Source: Candidatus Aalborgicola defluviihabitans (lineage in GTDB: Bacteria; Pseudomonadota; Gammaproteobacteria; Burkholderiales; Burkholderiaceae_C). From it: a DNA stretch of 64,000 nucleotides. The translations under genes were made by a program, and so were the position numbers. The stretch is taken from positions 186,001 through 250,000 of the forward strand of contig JADIXX010000003.1 of the NCBI GenBank assembly GCA_016705575.1, given 5' to 3'. The notes under the pieces were generated by a model. It did no database searches. It saw only the letters and a list, made by a program, of their open reading frames with translations, and was not told the origin of the DNA. Below are positions 20,009-29,507 of this stretch, piece by piece (the stretch's first letter is position 1; each line of letters begins with the position of its first letter).

Positions 20009-20833
20009 ATGGCTGTTATCAAAATGAAACCAACTTCCCCAGGCCGTCGTGGCGTGGTGAAGATTTCGCGTGACCACCTGTACAAGGGTGCGCCCCACGC
20101 TGCCTTGCTGGAACCACAATTCCAGCAAGCCGGTCGTAACAACAACGGCCACATTACGACTCGCCACAAAGGCGGCGGACACAAGCACCACTACCGTGTC
20201 GTGGACTTTGTTCGCAACAAGGACGCTATTCCCGCCAAGGTTGAGCGTATTGAGTATGACCCTAACCGTTCCGCGCACATCGCTCTGGTGTGTTACGCAG
20301 ACGGTGAGCGCAAGTACATCATTGCTCCCCGTGGTCTGGAAGTTGGCGCGACCATCATGAGCGGCTCCGAAGCCCCCATCCGCGTTGGCAATACCTTGCC
20401 CATCCGCAACATCCCCGTGGGTTCCATCATCCACTGTGTAGAGCTGCAGGTTGGCAAGGGCGCGCAGATCATCCGCTCTGCGGGTACTTCTGCCACGCTG
20501 TTGGCCCGCGAAGGCACTTACGCCCAGGTTCGCATTCGCTCCGGTGAAGTTCGCAAGATCCACATCGACTGCCGCGCAACCATTGGCCAGGTTGCCAACG
20601 AAGAGCACAGCCTGCGCCAACTGGGTAAAGCCGGTGTCAAGCGCTGGATGGGTATTCGCCCGACCGTTCGCGGTGTGGTGATGAACCCGGTCGACCACCC
20701 GCACGGTGGTGGCGAAGGCAAGACCGGCGAAGGCCGTCACGCAGTCGATCCTTGGGGTAATCTGACCAAGGGTTACCGTACCCGTAACAACAAGCGCACG
20801 CAGGTCATGATCGTGTCGCGTCGCAAGAAGTAA
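20009..20833 (+). CDS. rplB: 50S ribosomal protein L2
   Basis: Core peptidyl-transferase-associated protein, 274 residues. The motif [20 protein letters not shown] near the C-terminus, containing the conserved histidine, is intact. Confidence 0.98.
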   Translation: MAVIKMKPTSPGRRGVVKISRDHLYKGAPHAALLEPQFQQAGRNNNGHITTRHKGGGHKHHYRVVDFVRNKDAIPAKVERIEYDPNRSAHIALVCYADGERKYIIAPRGLEVGATIMSGSEAPIRVGNTLPIRNIPVGSIIHCVELQVGKGAQIIRSAGTSATLLAREGTYAQVRIRSGEVRKIHIDCRATIGQVANEEHSLRQLGKAGVKRWMGIRPTVRGVVMNPVDHPHGGGEGKTGEGRHAVDPWGNLTKGYRTRNNKRTQVMIVSRRKK

Positions 20834-20845
20834 GGGGAAGGTTAA

Positions 20846-21124
20846 ATGACTCGTTCTCTCAAAAAAGGTCCGTTTGTTGACCATCATTTGGTAGCCAAGA
20901 CCGAAAAGGCCGTTGCTACCAAAGACAAAAAGCCGATTAAGACCTGGTCGCGCCGCTCTATGATCCTGCCCGATTTCATCGGCTTGACCATTGCCGTGCA
21001 CAACGGCAAGCAGCACGTTCCGGTCTATATCACCGATCAAATGGTTGGCCACAAGTTGGGTGAGTTTGCGCTCACACGTACTTTCAAGGGTCACCCTGCG
21101 GACAAAAAAGTCCAGAAGAAATAG
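20846..21124 (+). CDS. rpsS: 30S ribosomal protein S19
   Basis: Small-subunit head protein, 92 residues. [16 protein letters not shown] at the start and [17 protein letters not shown] at the end are standard. Preceded by AAGGGGAAGG. Confidence 0.98.
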   Translation: MTRSLKKGPFVDHHLVAKTEKAVATKDKKPIKTWSRRSMILPDFIGLTIAVHNGKQHVPVYITDQMVGHKLGEFALTRTFKGHPADKKVQKK

Positions 21125-21132
21125 GAGTGACC

Positions 21133-21462
21133 ATGGAAACACGTGCAACCCTCCGTGGCGTGCGTTTGTCTGTGGACAAAGGCCGTCTGGTCGCGGACCT
21201 GATCCGCGGCAAAAAGGTGGATCAAGCTCTGAACATTTTGCAGTTCACGCAGAAAAAAGCTGCTGTGATCATCAAGAAGGTTCTGGAGTCCGCCATCGCC
21301 AATGCCGAACACAACGACGGTGCTGACATCGATGAATTGAAGGTCAAGACCATCTACGTCGAACAAGGCGCATCGCTGCGCCGCTTCACGGCCCGCGCTA
21401 AAGGTCGTGGCAATCAAATCCGTAAACCCACGTGTCATGTGTACGTGACGGTTGGTAACTAA
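21133..21462 (+). CDS. rplV: 50S ribosomal protein L22
   Basis: Tunnel-wall protein, 109 residues from ATG at 21133, chosen over an in-frame GTG six bases upstream because AGGAG at 21124-21128 is properly spaced from it. [19 protein letters not shown] and the [19 protein letters not shown] hairpin are intact. Confidence 0.97.
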   Translation: METRATLRGVRLSVDKGRLVADLIRGKKVDQALNILQFTQKKAAVIIKKVLESAIANAEHNDGADIDELKVKTIYVEQGASLRRFTARAKGRGNQIRKPTCHVYVTVGN

Positions 21463-21478
21463 TAGAGGCCAGGAAGAT

Positions 21479-22375
21479 ATGGGACAAAAAATCCATCCAA
21501 CCGGCTTTCGCCTGAGCGTAAGTCGTAACTGGTCTTCGCGTTGGTACGCCAGCAACAAGGATTTCGCCGGTATGCTGGCGGAAGACATCAAGGTTCGCGA
21601 ATACCTGAAGGCCAAGCTGAAGAACGCTTCGGTGTCGCGCGTGCTGATCGAGCGTCCTGCCAAGAACGCCCGCATCACGATCTACTCGGCACGACCGGGC
21701 GTTGTGATCGGCAAGAAGGGCGAAGACATCGAAAACCTCAAGCGCGAACTGGGCAAACAGCTGGGCGTTCCTGTGGCTGTGAACATCGAAGAAGTGCGCA
21801 AGCCCGAAATCGATGCCAAGTTGATCGCCGACAGCATTACGCAGCAATTGGAAAAGCGGATCATGTTCCGCCGTGCCATGAAACGCGCTATGCAAAACGC
21901 CATGCGTCTGGGTGCCTTGGGCATCAAGATCATGTCGTCTGGTCGTCTGAACGGCATTGAAATCGCTCGTTGCGAATGGTACCGCGAAGGTCGCGTGCCA
22001 CTTCACACCCTGCGCGCTGACATTGACTACGGTACTTCCGAAGCAAAAACCACCTACGGCATCATTGGTGTCAAGGTTTGGGTCTACAAGGGTGACACGT
22101 TGGGTCGTAACGACCTGCCCGCCGCTGTTGAGCCACGTGCTGAGGAAGAGCGTCGTCCACGTGGCCCACGCCGCGATGACCGTGGCGGTGCACGCCCTGG
22201 TTCTGACCGTCCTGCACCCCGTGGCGCCCGCCGCCCCGAAGGCAGCAATGCGGCACCCGCCGATGGCAGCGACAAGCCTGTAGAGGCTTCCGGTGCTGAC
22301 GCCGATAAACCCACCGTTAAGCGCGTTCGCAAAGTCGCCGCGCCAGCTGCAGCAGCTGACGGTAAAGGAGAATAA
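21479..22375 (+). CDS. rpsC: 30S ribosomal protein S3 with long C-terminal extension
   Basis: mRNA-entry protein with KH domain ([17 protein letters not shown]). The start at 21479 gives [12 protein letters not shown], the family N-terminus, after AGGAAGAT. At 298 residues it exceeds the E. coli protein (233) by a tail rich in Arg, Pro, Asp and Ala (from about residue 215) that looks disordered; such tails are common in betaproteobacteria. It would contact RNA or solvent; function unknown. Confidence 0.97.
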   Translation: MGQKIHPTGFRLSVSRNWSSRWYASNKDFAGMLAEDIKVREYLKAKLKNASVSRVLIERPAKNARITIYSARPGVVIGKKGEDIENLKRELGKQLGVPVAVNIEEVRKPEIDAKLIADSITQQLEKRIMFRRAMKRAMQNAMRLGALGIKIMSSGRLNGIEIARCEWYREGRVPLHTLRADIDYGTSEAKTTYGIIGVKVWVYKGDTLGRNDLPAAVEPRAEEERRPRGPRRDDRGGARPGSDRPAPRGARRPEGSNAAPADGSDKPVEASGADADKPTVKRVRKVAAPAAAADGKGE

Positions 22376-22377
22376 CT

Positions 22378-22794
22378 ATGTTGCAACCCGCTCGCCGGAA
22401 ATACCGCAAAGAGCAAAAGGGCCGTAACACCGGCATCGCGACCCGAGGCAGCTCGGTCGCTTTCGGTGACTTCGGTCTGAAATGTACAGATCGCGGCCGT
22501 TTGACAGCTCGACAGATCGAAGCGGCACGCCGTGCCATTTCGCGTCACGTGAAGCGTGGCGGTCGTATCTGGATTCGTGTGTTCCCTGACAAGCCAATTT
22601 CCCAAAAGCCTGCTGAAGTGCGTATGGGTAACGGTAAAGGTAACCCCGAGTACTACGTGGCTGAAATTCAGCCCGGTAAGATCGTGTTCGAAATCGTTGG
22701 TGTGCCTGAAGAGCTGGCACGTGAAGCGTTCCGTTTGGCTGCCGCCAAGCTGCCTTTGCGTACGACTTTCGTGGCCCGCATGATTGGCCAGTAA
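22378..22794 (+). CDS. rplP: 50S ribosomal protein L16
   Basis: Protein of the A-site tRNA elbow region, 138 residues. [17 protein letters not shown] start and [20 protein letters not shown] are diagnostic. The ATG is two bases after the rpsC stop. Confidence 0.98.
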   Translation: MLQPARRKYRKEQKGRNTGIATRGSSVAFGDFGLKCTDRGRLTARQIEAARRAISRHVKRGGRIWIRVFPDKPISQKPAEVRMGNGKGNPEYYVAEIQPGKIVFEIVGVPEELAREAFRLAAAKLPLRTTFVARMIGQ

Positions 22795-22809
22795 TCAGGA
22801 GCAAATGAT

Positions 22810-23016
22810 ATGAAAACTACTGAACTGCGCAAAAAAGACGTTGATGGTTTGAAGTCGGAAGTCAAAGCGCTGCAAAAAGCACACTTTGGCCTGCGTATGC
22901 AAAAAGCCACCCAACAACTCACCAACACAGCCACGATCCGCACTGCGCGCCGTGATATTGCCCGCGCCAAGACTATTCTTGTCGAGAAGCAAAGCGCTGA
23001 CAAGTCCGCCAAATAA
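22810..23016 (+). CDS. rpmC: 50S ribosomal protein L29
   Basis: Short two-helix tunnel-exit protein, 68 residues, [14 protein letters not shown] start; the C-terminal KTILVEKQ is usual for the family. Behind CAGGAGCAAATGAT. Confidence 0.96.
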   Translation: MKTTELRKKDVDGLKSEVKALQKAHFGLRMQKATQQLTNTATIRTARRDIARAKTILVEKQSADKSAK

Positions 23017-23026
23017 GGAGCGATAA

Positions 23027-23296
23027 ATGACGGAAGCTAAAAAATCCCTCAAGCGCACCTTGATTGGCAAGGTGGTCAGCGACAAGCGTGCCAAGACAGT
23101 GACCGTGCTGATTGAGCGCCGTGTTAAACACGAGCTCTACGGCAAGATCGTTGGCAAGTCCAGCAAGTACCACGCCCATGACGAAAAGGGCGAGTACAAG
23201 ATGGGTGACATGATCGAAATCACGGAAAGCCGACCGATTTCCAAGACCAAGAACTGGGTTGCAACCCGTTTGGTGCAAAAAGCCATCGCTGTCTAA
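23027..23296 (+). CDS. rpsQ: 30S ribosomal protein S17
   Basis: Primary 16S-binding OB-fold protein, 89 residues; [23 protein letters not shown] and KYHAHDE are standard. It is the last ribosomal gene here: the usual downstream rplN-rplX-rplE set is absent and a strong palindrome follows. Confidence 0.97.
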   Translation: MTEAKKSLKRTLIGKVVSDKRAKTVTVLIERRVKHELYGKIVGKSSKYHAHDEKGEYKMGDMIEITESRPISKTKNWVATRLVQKAIAV

Positions 23297-23330
23297 AGGG
23301 CTTACCCCTTAAGCCTGCAGGCACAGCCGT

Positions 23331-23360
23331 TACGGCCCACAATTGTGGGCCGTATTCATT
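23331..23360 (+). terminator. Perfect 24-base palindrome at the end of the S10 cluster
   Basis: TACGGCCCACAA followed by its exact inverse (23331-23354) with a modest T-rich trail ATTCATTT. Likely the terminator of the ribosomal operon; being fully self-complementary it could serve both strands or bind a protein dimer. Confidence 0.6.
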
Positions 23361-23386
23361 TGTGCAGACACTATTCAGGAGCGATC

Positions 23387-23893
23387 ATGATTCAAGTAGG
23401 CGATACTCTTCCCGCAGCTGTGTTGATGGAATACTCGGAGGTTGAAGGTAACGGCTGCAGTCTCGGCCCCAATCCTGTGGATGTATCCAAGGCCACTGCT
23501 GGCAAGACCATTGCGCTGTTTGGATTGCCTGGTGCCTACACGCCCACGTGTTCTGCCAAGCATGTTCCGGGCTACGTTGAAAACGCCGCAGCCTTGCATG
23601 CAGCTGGCGTTGATGAGATCTGGTGTGTCAGTGTCAATGATGCATTTGTGATGGGCGCTTGGGCGCGCGACCTGAAGACCGAAGGTAAAGTTCGTATGCT
23701 GGCTGACGGTAGTGCGGCATTTGCGCAGGCGACCGGACTGACACTAGACTTGACATCCAAGGGGATGGGATTGCGCAGCAACCGCTACTCCATGCTGGTT
23801 AAAGATGGCAAGGTAGTGAGCCTCAATATCGAAGGCCCGGGAAAATTCGAGGTTAGCGACGCCGCTACACTATTGGCCCAGGCCCAGGGCTAG
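23387..23893 (+). CDS. Prx5-type peroxiredoxin
   Basis: Thiol peroxidase of 168 residues reducing peroxides in the cytoplasm. The start at 23387 follows CAGGAGCGATC. The peroxidatic cysteine lies in GAYTPTCSAKHVPGY, and the fold ends with GPGKFEVSDAATLL. It lacks a fused glutaredoxin domain. Monocistronic, just after the ribosomal terminator. Confidence 0.93.
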   Translation: MIQVGDTLPAAVLMEYSEVEGNGCSLGPNPVDVSKATAGKTIALFGLPGAYTPTCSAKHVPGYVENAAALHAAGVDEIWCVSVNDAFVMGAWARDLKTEGKVRMLADGSAAFAQATGLTLDLTSKGMGLRSNRYSMLVKDGKVVSLNIEGPGKFEVSDAATLLAQAQG

Positions 23894-23920
23894 TACGCAT
23901 ACCCAATCTCCGTGGCCGCA

Positions 23921-24439
23921 CTACAGCATTGCCTTAAGGTAGTGGGCGCCTGCGATGGGGTTGTAGTAGTAGGGCGGAATTTCGACAAATCCCAGCTCTT
24001 GGTACAACGCGCGGGCTGATTCCATGTCATCCAGTGTGTCGAGCAGGATGCAGTTGTATCCGCATAGTCTGCCAGCATCAAGGATGTTTTCGGCCAGTAA
24101 ACGGCCCAGACGCAGTCCTCGGTAGTTAGGGCGGACGTACAACCGCTTCATTTCACATGCGTTGGGATAATCCACCGTATCCAGTGGACGCATAGCACAG
24201 CACCCCGCAAGTTCACCATCCACGGTGGCCAATACCAGAGCGCCGCGTGGCGGGCCATACTCCCCAGGCAATGCGTTCAGTTCCGCTTCGAAGTTTTGAA
24301 AGCAAAGGTCAACCGAGAGTGAGCCGGCATAATCCAGGAAGAGGGTGCGAACGCCCGCCAATTCAGCCGCCGACACAGGTGTGATTAGCTGTGTATTGGG
24401 CGGCGTCACACCTCTCGCATCTTCAAACGATTCTGGCAA
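23921..24439 (-). CDS. GNAT-family N-acetyltransferase
   Basis: Acetyl-CoA dependent acetyltransferase of 172 residues. Motif A reads MKRLYVRPNYRGLRLGRLLAENIL, with the R-x-x-G-x-G/A-type pyrophosphate loop (RGLRLG), and the C-terminal LYQELGFVEIPPYYYNP matches the motif-B end of the family. Substrate unknown. It converges on the peroxiredoxin gene. Confidence 0.9.
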   Translation of the reverse strand: MPESFEDARGVTPPNTQLITPVSAAELAGVRTLFLDYAGSLSVDLCFQNFEAELNALPGEYGPPRGALVLATVDGELAGCCAMRPLDTVDYPNACEMKRLYVRPNYRGLRLGRLLAENILDAGRLCGYNCILLDTLDDMESARALYQELGFVEIPPYYYNPIAGAHYLKAML

Positions 24440-24584
24440 TTCCTTGTTACCTTTCAGTCAGTCCCTGAATTTAGCACGTGCGCGCAATAGGGCGTTTTAG
24501 AACAGTTGACGCCGAGCAAAGCTCACCCAAAGAAACCATAATACTGATGCCCTCTTTCGGGTGGTAATTGTTAAGGTGAAACCC

Positions 24585-25286
24585 ATGCAACGACGCCAGT
24601 TCACACTCGCTACATCAATAGTAAGCCTGCTGAGCGCCAGCGCGTTGCAGCAGGCGTATGCTCTTACGTTGGACGATATCAGCAATACCGATGCGACCAA
24701 GGGCCTGAAGACCGCATTGGAAAAAGGCGCTCTATCAGCCATTGGACTCTTGGGTGTGCAAGACGGCTTCCTAGGCAATGACAGCGTTCGCATTTCGTTG
24801 CCGGGTTCTTTGCAGGATGCTGTCAAACTGCTGCGCACCGTGGGACAGGGTGGACGCGTGGATGAGTTGATCACCGCTATGAACCGCGGCGCCGAGGCGG
24901 CGGTTCCCATGGCCAAGGACTTGTTGGTCAATGCGGTACAGACCATGAGTGTGACCGACGCCAAGGGCATCCTGGGCGGCGGCGACACGGCCGTCACCCA
25001 GTTCTTTGCCAACAAAACGCGTCCGGCCTTAGCCGTGAAATTTCTGCCGATCGTCAGTCAGGCCACGGAGAAGGTGGGCTTGGCACAAAAGTACAACGAT
25101 GTGGCGGGCAAGGCGTCTGAAATGGGTCTCATGAAGAAGGAAGAGGCCAATATTCAGCAGTACGTAACCGGTAAGACGCTTGACGGCCTGTTTTTCATGA
25201 TCTCTGAAGAGGAAAAGAAAATTCGCCAAAACCCGGTGGGCTATGGCAGCTCTATCCTGAGCAAGGTGTTTGGCGCATTGAAGTGA
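24585..25286 (+). CDS. DUF4197-family exported protein
   Basis: Protein of 233 residues from ATG at 24585, chosen because AAGGTG lies 6-7 bases before it and the product begins with a signal peptide (MQRRQFTLATSIVSLLSASALQQAYA). The mature region, from LTLDDISNTDATKGLKTALEKGA through LGNDSVRISLPGSLQ to the NPVGYGSSILSKVFGALK end, matches DUF4197. Function unknown. It overlaps the next gene by four bases. Confidence 0.88.
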   Translation: MQRRQFTLATSIVSLLSASALQQAYALTLDDISNTDATKGLKTALEKGALSAIGLLGVQDGFLGNDSVRISLPGSLQDAVKLLRTVGQGGRVDELITAMNRGAEAAVPMAKDLLVNAVQTMSVTDAKGILGGGDTAVTQFFANKTRPALAVKFLPIVSQATEKVGLAQKYNDVAGKASEMGLMKKEEANIQQYVTGKTLDGLFFMISEEEKKIRQNPVGYGSSILSKVFGALK

Positions 25287-25840
25287 GGGACCTCAGGTCG
25301 CACCTTCTCTTCATATTTTGCAGTGCCCTTACCCTGGTGGCGTGCAGTCCTGCATTGAACTGGCGGGAGGTGCGACTACAGGGCCTTACCGCCCTGCTGC
25401 CTTGCAAGCCTGATCAGGCGCAGCGTCCCGTTCAATTGGCTGATCAGGATCTAACTATGGAAATGATGGGCTGTGAGGCCGGTGGTGGCCTATTTGCCAT
25501 CAGCCATGTGCGTGTAAAAGATGACAAACATTTAAATACTGTTCGCGAACAATGGCGCCAACAGGCATTGACTGCCCTTCGGGCCACCGATGTGCAGGAT
25601 ATTCCCTTTCAATTAAAGACAAAGGCGAATGACCAACTGGCCGCGACGGCAATGCCTGCGGCGCTGACAGTGTTACCCCAACTCGTATCCGCGCGGGGCT
25701 TGCGCCCGGACGGTAGTCCTGTAGTTGCACGGCTGTTGTGGATTGGCAGCGGCAATGATATTTACCACGTGGCCGTATATGCAAATCAGGTAAGCGGTGA
25801 AACGGTCGATAGGTTGTTCACGGGTCTATCCCTGCAATAA
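25283..25840 (+). CDS. Putative lipoprotein of unknown function
   Basis: A 185-residue protein beginning with GTG overlapping the previous stop (GTGA), so the two are coupled. An N-terminal hydrophobic stretch ends in LTLVACS, a lipobox, then a single compact domain of about 160 residues with ITHVRVKD-like and WIGSGNDIYHVAVYA segments. No family recognised. Confidence 0.75.
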   Translation: MRDLRSHLLFIFCSALTLVACSPALNWREVRLQGLTALLPCKPDQAQRPVQLADQDLTMEMMGCEAGGGLFAISHVRVKDDKHLNTVREQWRQQALTALRATDVQDIPFQLKTKANDQLAATAMPAALTVLPQLVSARGLRPDGSPVVARLLWIGSGNDIYHVAVYANQVSGETVDRLFTGLSLQ

Positions 25841-25866
25841 CGCCATAATCAACGTTTAAGACAACC

Positions 25867-26313
25867 ATGAACACCGGCATCCTCATCATCGCCCACGCCC
25901 CGCTGGCCAGTGCACTGCGGGAGTGTGTGTTGCATGTCTATCCTGAGTCAGCCGCTGGCGTACTGGCGCTGGATGTATTGCCCAATGAATCTCCCGAAAA
26001 AAGTCGTCTGGCCGCGCTAGCGCTACTGGATCAACTGGCCGCTCCCGGTACACTGGTCCTGACGGATGTGTTGGGTGCCACACCTTGCAATGTGGCGCAA
26101 ATGGTGGTTGATGGCGTGCATGCCAAGCTGGTCGCTGGAGTCAACCTGCCCATGTTGCTGCGTACGGTCAATTACCGCAACGAGTCGCTGGATGTATTGG
26201 TGGCCCGAGCGCTTATCGGAGGTACCCAATGCATCATGCAAGTGGTCGCGACAGCACCCCAAAACCAGACCAGAAAACCGCATGATCAAGACCACAACGA
26301 CCATCACCAATAA
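25867..26313 (+). CDS. PTS mannose-type EIIA protein
   Basis: Phosphocarrier domain of 148 residues with the phosphorylatable His10 in IIAHAPLAS and the VLTDVLGATPCNVA block. It lies directly before HPr and EI with no EIIB or EIIC, as in many betaproteobacteria where this trio acts as a regulatory phosphorelay rather than a sugar uptake system. That role is inferred from context. Confidence 0.9.
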   Translation: MNTGILIIAHAPLASALRECVLHVYPESAAGVLALDVLPNESPEKSRLAALALLDQLAAPGTLVLTDVLGATPCNVAQMVVDGVHAKLVAGVNLPMLLRTVNYRNESLDVLVARALIGGTQCIMQVVATAPQNQTRKPHDQDHNDHHQ

Positions 26314-26551
26314 GCTCGGCCTGCACGCCCGCGCATCGGCCAAACTGACCAAACTAGCTGGCAGTTTTCCGTGCGAGGTGTGGATCGCCAAGGGCGAGCG
26401 CCGCGTCAATGCCAAGAGCATCATGGGCGTCATGATGCTGGCAGCGGGTATGGGCAGCGAAGTGGTCATTGACACCGAGGGTGACCGCGCCCAGGAAGCC
26501 ATGGATGGTCTCTTGGCCCTTATTGCGGACAAATTTGGCGAAGGCGAATAA
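26282..26551 (+). CDS. ptsH: HPr phosphocarrier protein
   Basis: 89-residue phosphocarrier passing phosphate from EI to EIIA. The start at 26282 overlaps the end of the EIIA gene by 32 bases. His15 in LGLHARAS is the phosphorylation site and S46 in NAKSIMGVMML corresponds to the HPr-kinase serine, suggesting control by HPrK/P if that kinase is encoded elsewhere. Confidence 0.95.
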   Translation: MIKTTTTITNKLGLHARASAKLTKLAGSFPCEVWIAKGERRVNAKSIMGVMMLAAGMGSEVVIDTEGDRAQEAMDGLLALIADKFGEGE

Positions 26552-26560
26552 GGCAATTCA

Positions 26561-28336
26561 ATGACATTCGCCATCCACGGTCTCAATGTTTCCCGGGGTG
26601 TTGCCATTGGGCGCGCTGTACTGGTGGCCTCCAGCCGGGTGGATGTGGCCCACTACTTTGTGCAACCCCACGAGGTAGAGACCGAGATCGCCCGACTGCG
26701 CACGGGACGCAACGTTGTCGTCGATGAAATCCGCCGGCTGCAAGCCAGCATTACCCACATGGACCCCAAGGAGACGCCGCAGGAGCTGAGCGCCTTGCTG
26801 GATGTCCACCTGATGCTACTGCAGGACGAGGAATTGGTGGGCGGCGTCAAGCGCTGGATTGCAGATCGACTTTATAACGCCGAATGGGCGTTGACGACCC
26901 AGCTCGAAATCATTGCCCGCCAGTTTGACGAAATGGAAGACGAGTACTTGCGCGAGCGCAAGGCCGACCTGGAACAGATCGTCGAGCGGGTTTTGCGCGC
27001 CATGAAAGGTGCCCATTCTCCCGTCGTGGTGCAACCACAGCGCGTGGCGCGCAAATTATCTCAGCAAGACCTGTTGCTGGACGACACGGTGGATGTGCCC
27101 CTGATCCTTATCGCACACGACTTGTCGCCGGCCGACATGCTGCAGTTCAAACAAAGCGTGTTTGCGGGTTTTGTCACCGACGTGGGGGGTAAAACCTCGC
27201 ACACCGCCATCGTGGCTCGCAGCATGGATATTCCGGCCGTGGTCGGTGCCCGACTGGCCAGTCAGTTGGTACGTCAGGACGATTGGGTCATCATTGATGG
27301 GGATGCCGGCGTGGTTATCGTCGATCCATCACCCATCATCCTGGCGGAATATGGTTTCAAGCAGCGCCAGCGTGAACTGGAGCGTGGCCGCTTGCAGCGG
27401 CTGCTTCACACGCCCTCCGTCACCATGGACGGCGAAAAGATCGAGTTGCTGGCCAATATTGAAATGCCCGAGGACGCTCCGGTGGCGCTGAGCGCCGGTG
27501 CGGTGGGTGTGGGTCTTTTTCGCAGTGAATTTTTGTTCATGGGTCGCCAGGGCCGCCTGCCCGGAGAAGAAGAACAGTACCAAGCCTACAAGCGAGCCGT
27601 GGAGGGGATGAAGGGCTTGCCCGTCACCATCCGCACCGTGGATGTGGGTGCCGACAAGCCGCTGGACGACTCCCTGCGCGACGATGCACACCTTAACCCG
27701 GCTCTGGGTCTGCGTGCCATTCGATGGAGCCTGGCGGACCCCGCCATGTTCCTGACCCAACTAAGGGCCATCTTGCGTGCCGCTGCGCATGGGCAAGTAC
27801 ACCTGCTGGTGCCCATGTTGGCGCACGCGCGTGAAATCCGCCAAACCCTTGCCCATCTGGACCAGGCACGCAAGCAACTGGATAACCGGGGCGTGGCGTA
27901 CGGCGCGGTCAAGCTCGGTGCCATGATCGAGATTCCGGCAGCAGCCCTGAGCCTGCGGCTGTTTCTTAAGCACTTTGACTTTTTGTCGATCGGTACCAAC
28001 GACCTGATCCAGTACACCCTGGCTATTGACCGAGCCGACGAATCGGTGGCCCACCTGTATGACCCGTTGCACCCGGCCGTGTTGCGCTTGGTGGCCGACA
28101 CCATTGCCGAATGCCGCGCCCAGGGCAAGGGCGTCAGTGTATGCGGTGAAATGGCGGGGGACGTGACCTTGACTCGGTTGCTGTTGGGTCTGGGCCTGCG
28201 CAGCTTCTCCATGCACCCGGCGCAAATTTTGGCCGTCAAGCAGGAAATCCTGCGCTCGGACACCACCAAGCTGGCGCCTTGGGCGCGGCGCGTGATGGAA
28301 GCCGAAGACCCCGAACGGGAACTGGCAGATTCCTGA
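26561..28336 (+). CDS. ptsI: PTS enzyme I (phosphoenolpyruvate-protein phosphotransferase)
   Basis: Takes phosphate from PEP to HPr; 591 residues. The active-site histidine is H214 in GGKTSHTAIVARS; the PEP-binding barrel includes LFRSEFLFM and CGEMAGD. Third gene of the EIIA-HPr-EI operon, nine bases after ptsH. Confidence 0.96.
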   Translation: MTFAIHGLNVSRGVAIGRAVLVASSRVDVAHYFVQPHEVETEIARLRTGRNVVVDEIRRLQASITHMDPKETPQELSALLDVHLMLLQDEELVGGVKRWIADRLYNAEWALTTQLEIIARQFDEMEDEYLRERKADLEQIVERVLRAMKGAHSPVVVQPQRVARKLSQQDLLLDDTVDVPLILIAHDLSPADMLQFKQSVFAGFVTDVGGKTSHTAIVARSMDIPAVVGARLASQLVRQDDWVIIDGDAGVVIVDPSPIILAEYGFKQRQRELERGRLQRLLHTPSVTMDGEKIELLANIEMPEDAPVALSAGAVGVGLFRSEFLFMGRQGRLPGEEEQYQAYKRAVEGMKGLPVTIRTVDVGADKPLDDSLRDDAHLNPALGLRAIRWSLADPAMFLTQLRAILRAAAHGQVHLLVPMLAHAREIRQTLAHLDQARKQLDNRGVAYGAVKLGAMIEIPAAALSLRLFLKHFDFLSIGTNDLIQYTLAIDRADESVAHLYDPLHPAVLRLVADTIAECRAQGKGVSVCGEMAGDVTLTRLLLGLGLRSFSMHPAQILAVKQEILRSDTTKLAPWARRVMEAEDPERELADS

Positions 28337-28343
28337 GTCAATA

Positions 28344-28402
28344 CTCCTGATTGCTATTAAATCAGGAGCGTTATGCGCAATATCGACGAGGGCTAGATCC
28401 CT
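28344..28402 (+). repeat. Dispersed repeat copy 3 with perfect hairpin, after ptsI
   Basis: Begins with CTCCTGATT/AATCAGGAG (nine-pair stem, 28344-28368) and runs into CGAGGGCTAG at 28385-28394. Its first part aligns with copy 1 but the ATAGCT core is changed to AGGAGC. It fills the convergent gap between ptsI and lipA and may act as a terminator. Confidence 0.8.
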
Positions 28403-28458
28403 AAAACGATCGATGGATGTGGTGCACGCGATTCAACCAAGGATGAGCGTCGGGTGGG

Positions 28459-29481
28459 TCAAGCGCCTGGTGCGAGTACATCCTTGGCTTGCTGGTCTGC
28501 GTGGTAGCTGGACCGCACCATGGCGCCCACAGCGGCGTGGCTGAAGCCCATTTCATAGGCCTTGGCTTCGAACATCTTGAAAGTGTCGGGGTGCACATAG
28601 CGCTTGACGGTGAGGTGCGAGGAACTGGGGGCCAGGTACTGGCCGATGGTCAGCATGTCGATACCGTGGTCGCGCATGTCCTGCATCACCTGCAGCACTT
28701 CTTCGTCCGTTTCGCCCAAGCCAACCATGATGCCGCTTTTGGTGGGTACACCGGGGTGCAAGGCCTTAAACTTTTTGAGCAGGTTCAGGCTGAACTGGTA
28801 GTCCGACCCAGGGCGCGCTTCTTTGTACAGGCGTGGGGCGGTTTCCAGGTTGTGGTTCATCACGTCGGGTGGGGCTGCGTTCAAGATGTTGAGCGCGCGG
28901 TCGTCGCGGCCCCGGAAGTCGGGCACCAGCACTTCAATCTGCGTGCCGGGTGACAGCTCGCGGATGCGGGTAATGCAATCGGCAAAGTGCTGGGCGCCGC
29001 CGTCGCGCAGGTCGTCGCGGTCCACGCTGGTAATCACCACGTATTTCAGTTTGAGCTGGGCAATGGTCTTGGCCAGGTTTTCGGGTTCGTTCACGTCCAG
29101 CGGGTCGGGGCGGCCGTGGCCCACATCGCAAAACGGGCAGCGCCGTGTGCACTTGTCGCCCATGATCATGAAAGTGGCCGTGCCCTTGCCAAAGCATTCG
29201 CCGATGTTGGGGCAACTGGCTTCTTCACACACCGTCACCAACTTGTTGGCGCGCAGCACGTCTTTGATTTCGTAGAAGCGGGTGGTCGGTGAGCCGGCCC
29301 GCACGCGAATCCAGTCGGGCTTCTTGAGCACATCACCCTGCACCACCTTGACCGGGATGCGAGACAGTTTGGCAGCCGCTTTTTGCTTGGCCAGGGGGTT
29401 GTAGTCGGCTTGCGACTGGGCTTCGTGCACGTTGGGGTTGCTGGCACTTGCTGCAGCAGGCTCGGTTGTGGTGTGGCTCAT
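28459..29481 (-). CDS. lipA: Lipoyl synthase
   Basis: Radical SAM enzyme inserting sulfur into octanoyl groups on lipoyl domains; 340 residues. The start at 29481 (MSHTTTEP) is the first ATG without upstream non-homologous sequence. The auxiliary cluster cysteines are in [12 protein letters not shown] and the radical SAM motif in [15 protein letters not shown]. Downstream partner of lipB in the same direction. Confidence 0.96.
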   Translation of the reverse strand: MSHTTTEPAAASASNPNVHEAQSQADYNPLAKQKAAAKLSRIPVKVVQGDVLKKPDWIRVRAGSPTTRFYEIKDVLRANKLVTVCEEASCPNIGECFGKGTATFMIMGDKCTRRCPFCDVGHGRPDPLDVNEPENLAKTIAQLKLKYVVITSVDRDDLRDGGAQHFADCITRIRELSPGTQIEVLVPDFRGRDDRALNILNAAPPDVMNHNLETAPRLYKEARPGSDYQFSLNLLKKFKALHPGVPTKSGIMVGLGETDEEVLQVMQDMRDHGIDMLTIGQYLAPSSSHLTVKRYVHPDTFKMFEAKAYEMGFSHAAVGAMVRSSYHADQQAKDVLAPGA

Positions 29482-29507
29482 GGTGTTGTGGTCTGCGCCA
29501 GATGGCG

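Noticed and set aside
19952..21148. 398-codon minus-strand frame
   Set aside because: Lies antisense to rplB and rpsS, which are certain genes.
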